Position numbers and translations under genes: made by a program
The notes under the pieces: model-generated
What the model was told of the DNA's origin: nothing
Databases searched by the model: none
What the model saw: only the letters and a program-made list of their open reading frames with translations
Shown: positions 55,113 through 62,005 of the stretch, in pieces
Numbering within the stretch: position 1 is the stretch's first letter
Layout: every line of letters starts with the position of its first letter
Source: Marinilabiliaceae bacterium JC040
Lineage (GTDB): Bacteria; Bacteroidota; Bacteroidia; Bacteroidales; Marinifilaceae
Direction: 5' to 3'
Assembly (NCBI GenBank): GCA_022496785.1
Contig: SNAP01000009.1
Location: 1 to 64,000, forward strand
DNA: 64,000 bases

Positions 55113-55143
55113 CAAAGGTACTAAGATATTACTAAATGCCAAA
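55113..55143 (-). promoter_or_regulatory. Promoter of ftsB-ruvX-def-comEC, exact consensus
   Basis: On the minus strand TTTG (55140-55143) and TACCTTTG (55113-55120) are spaced by exactly 19 bases. The ftsB ATG is at 55094, so the leader would be about 10 bases. A dyad ATCTTAGTA/TACTAAGAT (55093-55101 and 55119-55127) spans the start region. Confidence 0.85.
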
Positions 55144-55168
55144 ATAGGGAAGTTCTACTTACAATCTT

Positions 55169-55279
55169 TGTTGTTTGCTCATTAATTGCTCATGGATTGT
55201 ACATGGTTTTTACAATCTATGATGGAGAAAGCATGGACAAAGGATGGACAAACCATGGACAAAGGTGGGAGATGGTAGG
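55169..55279 (+). repeat. Array of ten 11-bp repeats in strict register (site 2)
   Basis: From 55169 the sequence divides without slippage into 11-mers: TGTTGTTTGCT, CATTAATTGCT, CATGGATTGTA, CATGGTTTTTA, CAATCTATGAT, GGAGAAAGCAT, GGACAAAGGAT, GGACAAACCAT, GGACAAAGGTG, GGAGATGGTAG. Adjacent units are near-copies. The left half is AT-rich and the right half purine-rich. It ends in GGAGATGGTAGG, almost the same as the end of the array at 16023-16099. It marks the left edge of the accessory region and overlaps the annotated start of the next gene. Confidence 0.75.
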
Positions 55280-58200
55280 GGGAAGAATACTTATAATATT
55301 ACTTTTGTGGTTGGTTTGTTTTGTTGTCACAGATGTTTTGTGAGATTGTTTAGTAAATATACGGAAAATTGGCTTAGGGAGAAAGGAAATTTTATGAGAA
55401 GTTTTGTGAGATTATTTAAAATAAAAAAGGATGATTTGTTTAGGGAGAAGAATACCTATATTATTATTTTTGCAATAGTTTTATTTTGTTGTAAAAAATA
55501 TTTTATGAGATTGCGTAGAAGAAAAAGGAATAATTGGCTTAGAGAAAAGACTATAGCTAGAATAAATGAAGAGCATAATGGTTTGTTTGAGAAGGAATAT
55601 AAGGATTGTTATGAGAATAGTTTACTTTTTAAGTATTGTAAATGTTTAAATAATAAAAAGTTATTTGTTATTTCTATTGGTAAATTGCTATGTATAGCTA
55701 AATATATTAAATCCTATATATGTGGAAGTAAAGGTTGGTGGATTATAATTATATTAATATCATTATTTTTAATATTTATATCACCTATAAATTTAGAATT
55801 TTTAAATATTATAGATATAAAATACGAAACAGCAAAAGAATTAGTAAATCAGAGAACTAGCGATCTTGCTGCAATATTTAGTATTGCTCTTGTAGTTGTA
55901 GGTTTCTTATTAAATAGCTTAGCTATTAAGCATTCAGTGTCTTATAAACTGCTATTTAAAAATGCGAAAATATATTTCGTTGTTTATTATTGTTTATCTC
56001 TAATTGCAGCTTTAATTGTTCTATCTAGTTTAAGAGATAGTATTGATAATGTGATTTTTACAAAAGTATTTCTTGCAATTTCTTATTTAGCTTTATATGG
56101 ATTGTTTTTAATTGGAAAATTATTTAGGAATATTATTGGAATGACAAGTGAAGATTCTATTTATGAATCCATTGGTAAAGAATATATAGATAATTATGTA
56201 TGTGAGTTGAAAGAAAATTTGTTGCGAGAGAAGAGTAAAGAAATATTCAAAGAAGAAATGGAAGAATGTGGATTAAAAGAATATGATTACGATTTTTCCT
56301 ATTTAAATAATCCATTTTCTTTTGAAAGATATCCTGAAATAAAAACTAAATCAAATAAAAAAAGAATAATCTATGATATAAATCTTAAGAATTTAAAATC
56401 GTTAAAGAAGAATGATGATAAAATTAAGAACTATAATCAAAATATAGCAATTAATAAAGAATTTAGTATAGAGAATACAATTATAGGTGATATCAAAAGA
56501 GGAAAAATATTTAGGAAATTAGTAATATATAAGAAGTATAAATGTTTAGGAGATCTTTCTATCGATTATTATTTAGATAATCTAATTATAGATGTAGTAA
56601 AGTATAATAAAATTCATTTATTAGATCAAATATTGAATAACTATAGAAGAATATATGAGTTAAGTTTTATTTATCAAGTTAATAAAGAAAGTGTTCTTCC
56701 AAAGATACATAATGTTATATTTGAGTCGACTTGTAAAGCTATTATATTAGAAAATGATATAGTTTGGGAATTGAATCTATTTATTAATAGGCTTATAAAT
56801 ACGGCAATAGATTGTAATAATTTTAGTATTTTTTATAACTATATAAAATTACCTTATTTTGTTTATAAAGAAATATATTCTTCAAATTTTGAATTAAATG
56901 CTAAATTAAAGAATCTTCTTGATATATATTTTTTTCAAATAAACCAATTGAATGATAAGATTAAAAATACGTCTGAAGATAAAGCTATAATTTACAAATA
57001 TTTTAATGAAGTTCTTACATGGATTGATTCATTATTATATACCACAATAATGAATCATGATCAAGATACTTTCACATATTTAATAAATAAATATCCACAA
57101 AATCCTATAAATAAAAGATTTCCAATAATTGAAGGTGTTGGTAGTAAGATTAAACCTTATAAACAGGTAATTATAGGTATAAAATGTTGGTTATACTTTC
57201 TATTTGAGAAAAATAAATACACCAAAGAAGATCTTAATTCATTTCTTGATATTATTGATAAACGATTTTGTACTATTAATTTCTCTTTAAATGAATTTAT
57301 GGAATATACTACATTAGGAAATGAAATTTTTAATTGGAGAAATAGAGAGTATGAAGTGAAGGAATCAGGCATAATATATAGTATCCTATATGTAAAAGAT
57401 TGGTTGCGTTTTGGATTCATAATTGATAAATTAAGAAATAAATCCTTCAGTTTAGAATCGTATAATATTAGTATTACAGAGTGCTATTCAATGCTTAGTA
57501 TTATAAATGGTATTGATAAAGACTGGATTGAAATTCTTAAGATGAAAACTGAAAAAGAATTAATAGAAAACAAGAAAAAATTAAGTCAAAACATAAAAGA
57601 TAAAATAAAATCTTTGAAAATTGAAAAATTGAAAAATATTGCAAATTCAAATTTAGATAATGAAAAAATAAATCAATTTAGAGAAGAAATAGGAGAGATC
57701 TGGTTTAAAAATTTATTTATTAGAAATATATTCAGTGAGTATAATCGTATAGAAGAATTAAATACAAAAAATACAAAAATTCTTGGAATACGTGGTCGTT
57801 TTGATGATTTAAAATGTAAATTCATAGATAATGAATATCATATAGAAGTTGGGGGATTAGGAAATATAGGATGTAGTTTAGCAAAAAATGAAGATCGGTA
57901 TTTCTTTAATAATTTACTTGATACTAGAAATAACTTTATTGAAAGAGATTCTTTAAAGGAAATTATTGATACTGCAATTAATAGACTTGAAGAGTGCAAT
58001 AATACGACGGATTTGATTTTTGTACCAATAACATATTTTTATAATGATGAAAGTTTTCAAAGAGATTTGAATTATGTTAATAACAATGCAAAAAATTGTG
58101 ATGGTAATACTATATCTGAAATAAAAGAAGGAGATTATAAAGGTATACCTATCATTTTAATGAATAATAATCAATTACAAAATACAGTTGTTGTTTGTGA

Positions 58201-58483
58201 TTTTTCTTCTGCATTTAAAATGAAAATAAAAACAAAAGATGACTGGTATAAAAAATCTCTTAACTTTGAGGTAAGAGAACTTAAAGATGATGAAGCTAAT
58301 AATCTGTATAATGAAAATCCAAATAAATGGAAGAAACTAGATGAAGAAACAGAACTTAATAGAGAAGAAGCGATTTTAAGAATTAAAAATAATGTTGTAA
58401 TTAAAGCATATACAAATATTCTGTTTGAAGTTGTTGATGAGGATGCATTTGTATTAGGAAAACTAATTAATAAATCTATTTAG
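55244..58483 (+). CDS. Large membrane protein of unknown function
   Basis: I do not recognise this 1079-residue protein. The first 13 codons lie in the 11-bp array, so the true start may be later (ATG 55394 or 55505). Residues 15-102 contain a duplicated segment (NTY...FCC...NWLREK). Four transmembrane helices follow at about 165-180, 208-226, 243-261 and 272-292. The rest (about 300-1079) looks soluble, mostly helical, K/E/N-rich, with a coiled-coil-like stretch near 770-810 and a compact C-terminal domain (about 850-1079; RGRFDDLKCKF, HIEVGGLGNIGC). An ATPase gene begins 18 bases later, so the two probably act together. The stop is TAG. Confidence 0.7.
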   Translation: MDKPWTKVGDGRGKNTYNITFVVGLFCCHRCFVRLFSKYTENWLREKGNFMRSFVRLFKIKKDDLFREKNTYIIIFAIVLFCCKKYFMRLRRRKRNNWLREKTIARINEEHNGLFEKEYKDCYENSLLFKYCKCLNNKKLFVISIGKLLCIAKYIKSYICGSKGWWIIIILISLFLIFISPINLEFLNIIDIKYETAKELVNQRTSDLAAIFSIALVVVGFLLNSLAIKHSVSYKLLFKNAKIYFVVYYCLSLIAALIVLSSLRDSIDNVIFTKVFLAISYLALYGLFLIGKLFRNIIGMTSEDSIYESIGKEYIDNYVCELKENLLREKSKEIFKEEMEECGLKEYDYDFSYLNNPFSFERYPEIKTKSNKKRIIYDINLKNLKSLKKNDDKIKNYNQNIAINKEFSIENTIIGDIKRGKIFRKLVIYKKYKCLGDLSIDYYLDNLIIDVVKYNKIHLLDQILNNYRRIYELSFIYQVNKESVLPKIHNVIFESTCKAIILENDIVWELNLFINRLINTAIDCNNFSIFYNYIKLPYFVYKEIYSSNFELNAKLKNLLDIYFFQINQLNDKIKNTSEDKAIIYKYFNEVLTWIDSLLYTTIMNHDQDTFTYLINKYPQNPINKRFPIIEGVGSKIKPYKQVIIGIKCWLYFLFEKNKYTKEDLNSFLDIIDKRFCTINFSLNEFMEYTTLGNEIFNWRNREYEVKESGIIYSILYVKDWLRFGFIIDKLRNKSFSLESYNISITECYSMLSIINGIDKDWIEILKMKTEKELIENKKKLSQNIKDKIKSLKIEKLKNIANSNLDNEKINQFREEIGEIWFKNLFIRNIFSEYNRIEELNTKNTKILGIRGRFDDLKCKFIDNEYHIEVGGLGNIGCSLAKNEDRYFFNNLLDTRNNFIERDSLKEIIDTAINRLEECNNTTDLIFVPITYFYNDESFQRDLNYVNNNAKNCDGNTISEIKEGDYKGIPIILMNNNQLQNTVVVCDFSSAFKMKIKTKDDWYKKSLNFEVRELKDDEANNLYNENPNKWKKLDEETELNREEAILRIKNNVVIKAYTNILFEVVDEDAFVLGKLINKSI
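55283..55545 (+). repeat. 165-bp internal duplication at the start of the large membrane-protein gene
   Basis: AAGAATAC at 55283 and 55448, and TTGGCTTA at 55369 and 55534, are both offset by exactly 165 bases (55 codons). In protein, NTY-(hydrophobic)-LFCC at residues 15-28 recurs at 70-83, and the 16-residue pattern F(V/M)RL-x6-(N/D)(N/D)(W/L)(L/F)REK occurs three times (32-47, 54-69, 87-102). Both DNA copies also hold a TAnnTTTG box (55300-55307 and 55465-55472). Confidence 0.7.
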
Positions 58484-58501
58484 GTATTTAAATAAAAAAA
58501 C

Positions 58502-59530
58502 ATGAAACTGAGGACAATTAAATTAAAGAATTATAGATGTTATAAGGATTTAGAATTAGAACTCCATCCTAGTTTTAATGTATGAGTAGGAATTAATGGA
58601 GCTGGTAAGTCTTCTTTATTAGAAGCTATGCGAATATCTTTAGGATCTTTATTTTTAAATGTTCATAAGTTTGCAAGTAAGATATATAGTCCAGGATTTT
58701 TAGATGGAGATGTAAGATTAGAGCATTTAGAAATGCAATATCCTGTATCCGTTTATTCTGAATGTTTTGTTAGTAATCAATTAAATAATAATGAGTTAAT
58801 TACTTGGGAAAGAAGTCAAGATAAATATAAAGGGCGAACAACAGTAGTTAAAGCTAAGGAAATGAAGAAAGTTTCTTCAACACTTCAGGAAATAATACAA
58901 GATAGAAAAGAAGTAAATATTCCATTAGTTGCTTATTTTTCTGCTGATAGATACAAAAAAGAAGGATCAACTATAGGATTAGAACCAGAAGGAAGTTGTT
59001 TTAGAGGTTATTATAATTCTTTAGATTTAAAGACAAGTATAAAATATTTTTTAAGTCTGTTAAAGACAGAAACTCTTTCCGATTTACAGCATGGAACACA
59101 ATCTCCAATATTAGAAGCTGTTTCAAATGCAGTTGTTAAATGTATTGATGATTGTAGAAAGATATATCACGATGTAAAGCGTGATGAGTTGATTATTGAA
59201 TTGAAGTCAATAGACGACGCAATGCCTTTTTATTCTCTATCCGATGGAATTCGTTGTACATTGGCAATGGTTATGGAAATCACTTATAGATGCTGTTTAT
59301 TAAATCCACATCTTAGAGAAAAAGCAACCTTGGAGACAAGTGGAGTTGTTTTAATTGACGAAATAGATTTACATTTACATCCGAGTTGGCAAAAGAAGAT
59401 TCTAGCAGATCTTAAACAAGTTTTTCCAAATATTCAATTTATTGTATCTACTCATGCTCCACTAGTTATTGGTTCGTTGAAATATTGAGAAATATATGAT
59501 ATAAGTGAGAATCAAATATTTTTAAGATAA
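58502..59530 (+). pseudogene. AAA/ABC-type ATPase with two in-frame TGA codons
   Basis: The frame runs 343 codons from ATG 58502 to TAA 59530, broken only by TGA at 58583-58585 (codon 28) and 59486-59488. It starts MKLRTIKLKNYRCYKDLELE, has Walker A GINGAGKSS directly after the first TGA, signature LSDGIRCTLAM, Walker B VVLIDEIDLHLHP and the switch FIVSTHAPLVI. This is the OLD/RecF-like AAA_15/AAA_21 family, seen in many defence systems. No frameshift is present and the frame between the TGAs is clean. It is a recent pseudogene, or TGA is read through. A restart at ATG 58628 would lack Walker A. Confidence 0.8.
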
Positions 59531-59569
59531 AAAAATAGAGTTCCACTAATTATAGTAGAACTCTATTTA
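59531..59569 (-). terminator. Terminator of lipoprotein copy 1
   Basis: AAATAGAGTTCCACTA pairs with TAGTAGAACTCTATTT (one mismatch), flanked by A and T runs. It may also serve the ATPase gene from the other side. Confidence 0.8.
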
Positions 59570-59600
59570 TATCTTATATATCAAATAAGAAAATTAGAGA

Positions 59601-60158
59601 TTATAATTCTTTAAAAGAATGTATAATTTTATCCATTTCTTCTTTACATTCAATTTTACGTTTAGTTCTTGTCCATGTAAGTATTTGATAGTATGTGTCT
59701 CTACCTTTTACGAAAGCGATATTATAATATAAATTAACACCACTTATTTTTGCATTAATTTCAGCTGCTTTAGCATCCATATTATTGATCTTAATATCTT
59801 TTGTTTCAGAGATTTTACCTTCTTTTAACTTTTGTTTCATGTTAAACAGCACTATACTTGTATAACCTTCTAAACTGTTAGGAAATTGTTCTATAATTTT
59901 ATTATCTATTAATGCCTTTTTGAATGCTTCTTTCGCTTCGTCTATAACAATAACAAAAATGCCATTTCCTGAAGTTGTATATTGTAGTGAAGCAGAAGAG
60001 TTTAGGTTTTTAGAAGGCATTGAACCCCATGGTAGTGTTATTGAATATTTATCTTTTACATTAATTACTTGAGGGTCAGTTATATTACATGAAGAAAATA
60101 ATAGAACAATTGAGATTAGAATTAACGTTAGTTTACTTACGCTTTTGAGTTTGTACAT
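59601..60158 (-). CDS. Tandem lipoprotein, copy 1 (PsbP/DcrB-like fold suspected)
   Basis: This 185-residue lipoprotein has a signal ending LLFSSC, so it is lipid-anchored in the envelope. The mature part runs beta (KDKYSITLPWGS, GIFVIVID), a helix (EAKEAFKKALIDNK), helix (GYTSIVLFNMKQKL), then strands (KINNMDAKAAEINAKISGVNLYYNIAFVKGRDTYYQILTWT) and a final helix. This order resembles PsbP/Mog1/DcrB-type lipoproteins, but that is a guess from pattern. Its C-terminal half is closest to copy 3 and its N-terminal half to copy 2. It has its own promoter and terminator. Confidence 0.85.
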   Translation of the reverse strand: MYKLKSVSKLTLILISIVLLFSSCNITDPQVINVKDKYSITLPWGSMPSKNLNSSASLQYTTSGNGIFVIVIDEAKEAFKKALIDNKIIEQFPNSLEGYTSIVLFNMKQKLKEGKISETKDIKINNMDAKAAEINAKISGVNLYYNIAFVKGRDTYYQILTWTRTKRKIECKEEMDKIIHSFKEL

Positions 60159-60255
60159 GATTGTTTATAAATTTTTTAGTAAATGAATTTTTATAATAGA
60201 TTCATATTGTTTTTGTCTGTAGTTATGATATCTATTAATATTAATAATATTAAGG

Positions 60256-60286
60256 CAAATGTAATAATTGGATAGAATATAACAAA
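60256..60286 (-). promoter_or_regulatory. Promoter of lipoprotein copy 1, exact consensus
   Basis: On the minus strand TTTG (60283-60286) and TACATTTG (60256-60263) are spaced by exactly 19 bases, followed by a leader of about 90 bases. Confidence 0.85.
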
Positions 60287-60330
60287 AGAATACCTATATA
60301 ATTAAATATAATCTTTATAATATCCCAGTA

Positions 60331-60369
60331 AAAAATAAAGTTCTACTATAATTAGTAGAACTTTATTAT
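60331..60369 (-). terminator. Terminator of lipoprotein copy 2
   Basis: AATAAAGTTCTACTA pairs with TAGTAGAACTTTATT, flanked by A and T runs. Confidence 0.8.
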
Positions 60370-60392
60370 ATATCAAATAAGAAAATTAGATA

Positions 60393-60950
60393 TTATAATT
60401 CTTTAAATGTAAATATAGTATTATCCATTATTTCTTTTCTTTCGAAATCAGATTTATCCTTTCTCCAAGAAATTATTTGGTAATATGAATCTTTACCTTG
60501 TATAGAAGTTATACTATAATATAAATCAACACCATTTATTTTTCCTTTCATTTCTGCTTTTTTAGCATTTAAATTATTGATTTTAATATCTTTTATTTCA
60601 GAGACTTTAGCTTCTTTTAATTTGTTTTTTATATTTAGCAGTGCCAAACTTGTATAACCTTCTAAATTGTTAGAAAACTGTTCTGTTATTTTATTATCTA
60701 CTAATGTTTTTTTGAATGCTTCTTTTGATTCGTCTATAACATAAATAAAATAGTCAGTTCCTGGAAGACTATATTCTAGAGAAGCGGCAGAGTTTAAGTT
60801 TTTAGAAGGCATAGATCCCCATGGTAGATCTATTGAATATTTTTCTTTAACCTTAACGACAATAGGGTCAGTTATACCACATGAAGAAAATAATAGAACA
60901 ATTGAGATTAGAATTAACGTTAGTTTACTTACGCTTTTGAGTTTGTACAT
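60393..60950 (-). CDS. Tandem lipoprotein, copy 2
   Basis: This 185-residue paralogue of the genes on either side has the same signal peptide as copy 1 (ending LLFSSC) and a shared PWGSMPSKNLNS motif. The C-terminal third differs most: KGRDTYYQILTWTRTKRKIE of copy 1 is QGKDSYYQIISWRKDKSDFE here. The same helix/strand order is kept, so the fold is the same. The divergence near the C-terminus suggests a different partner or ligand. It has its own promoter and terminator. Confidence 0.85.
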   Translation of the reverse strand: MYKLKSVSKLTLILISIVLLFSSCGITDPIVVKVKEKYSIDLPWGSMPSKNLNSAASLEYSLPGTDYFIYVIDESKEAFKKTLVDNKITEQFSNNLEGYTSLALLNIKNKLKEAKVSEIKDIKINNLNAKKAEMKGKINGVDLYYSITSIQGKDSYYQIISWRKDKSDFERKEIMDNTIFTFKEL

Positions 60951-61047
60951 GATTGTTTATAAATTTTTTAGTAAATGAATTTTTATAATAGATTCATACC
61001 GTTTGTTTATATATTTATGAAATCTATTAATATTAATAATATTAAGG

Positions 61048-61078
61048 CAAATATATTAATTAGATTGAATATAACAAA
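61048..61078 (-). promoter_or_regulatory. Promoter of lipoprotein copy 2, exact consensus
   Basis: On the minus strand TTTG (61075-61078) and TATATTTG (61048-61055) are separated by exactly 19 bases. Confidence 0.85.
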
Positions 61079-61123
61079 AAAATACCTATATAATTAAATA
61101 TAATCTTTATAATATCTCATTAA

Positions 61124-61161
61124 AAAAATAGAGTTCTACTATAATTAGTAGAACTCTATTA
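61124..61161 (-). terminator. Terminator of lipoprotein copy 3
   Basis: AATAGAGTTCTACTA pairs with TAGTAGAACTCTATT, flanked by A and T runs. Confidence 0.8.
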
Positions 61162-61185
61162 TATATCAAATAAGAAAATTAGATA

Positions 61186-61743
61186 TTATAATTCTTTAAA
61201 AGAATTTATCATCATATCCATTTCTTTTTTACATTCAATTTTACGTTTACTTCTTGTCCATGTAAGTATTTGATAGAATGTCTTTTTACCTTTTACTAAA
61301 GCGATATTATAATATATATCAAAACCACTTACTTTCTCATTAACTTCTGCTATTTTCGCATTCATATTATTGATCTTAATATCTTTCATTTCGGAGATTT
61401 TACCATATTTAAAGTTCTGTTTCATGCTAAGCAGCAATAAACCAGCATAACCTTCTAAATTATTAGGATATTGTTCTATAAGGTTATTATCTACCAATGC
61501 CTTTTTGAATTCTTCTTGTGATTCGTCTATGACAATAACAAAAAAGTCTTTTCTTGCATCAGTATATTGTAGTGAAGCTTCAGAATTTATATTATTAGAT
61601 TGCGTGAAATTGTATGGTATTGTTATTGAATATTTTTCTTTTACCTTAATAACTTTTGGTTTTGTTATGCTACACGAAGAAAATAATAAAACAACTGAGA
61701 TTAGAATAAACGTTAGTTTATTTACGTTTTTGAGTTTGTACAT
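61186..61743 (-). CDS. Tandem lipoprotein, copy 3
   Basis: This 185-residue paralogue has a signal peptide close to the other copies (MYKLKNVNKLTFILISVVLLFSSC). The N-terminal mature segment is the most divergent (PYNFTQSNNINSEASLQYTD instead of PWGSMPSKNLNS), while the C-terminal half matches copy 1 (KTFYQILTWTRSKRKIECKKEMD). It is probably the oldest or least converted copy. It has its own promoter and terminator. Confidence 0.85.
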   Translation of the reverse strand: MYKLKNVNKLTFILISVVLLFSSCSITKPKVIKVKEKYSITIPYNFTQSNNINSEASLQYTDARKDFFVIVIDESQEEFKKALVDNNLIEQYPNNLEGYAGLLLLSMKQNFKYGKISEMKDIKINNMNAKIAEVNEKVSGFDIYYNIALVKGKKTFYQILTWTRSKRKIECKKEMDMMINSFKEL

Positions 61744-61833
61744 GATTTTTATAAATTATTTAGTAAATGAATTTTTATAATAGATTCCTACTGTTTGTTT
61801 ATATATTTATGATATTTATTAATATTATTAAAG

Positions 61834-61864
61834 CAAATATATTAATTAGATTGAATATAACAAA
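61834..61864 (-). promoter_or_regulatory. Promoter of lipoprotein copy 3, exact consensus
   Basis: On the minus strand TTTG (61861-61864) and TATATTTG (61834-61841) are separated by exactly 19 bases. Confidence 0.85.
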
Positions 61865-61940
61865 AAAATACCTATATAATTAAATATAGAGGTAAATAAC
61901 TGTAGGAATTGAAATTAATAGATTATAAGAGTATAAATAA

Positions 61941-61976
61941 AAAAGAAGCTGTTCAATATTTGAACAGCCTCTTTAC
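61941..61976 (-). terminator. Terminator of pruA
   Basis: AAAGAAGCTGTTCAA pairs with TTGAACAGCCTCTTT (one mismatch), followed on the minus strand by T-rich sequence. Confidence 0.75.
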
Positions 61977-62005
61977 CAATAATCAATTTATAAAGAATGA
62001 CATTA

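Larger units (their letters stand above)
59531..61889 (-). repeat. Tandem triplication of a ~793-bp lipoprotein cassette
   Basis: Three copies begin and end at matching points: gene ends at 59601, 60393 and 61186 (offsets 792 and 793). Each cassette holds a terminator, a 185-codon gene, a conserved leader of about 90 bases, and a promoter. Leaders and signal-peptide coding parts are almost identical between copies 1 and 2, while mature parts differ, so the copies are not a recent assembly error. Confidence 0.9.

Noticed and set aside
55169-55279. CRISPR array
   Set aside because: The repeats are 11 bp with no spacers and there are no cas genes.
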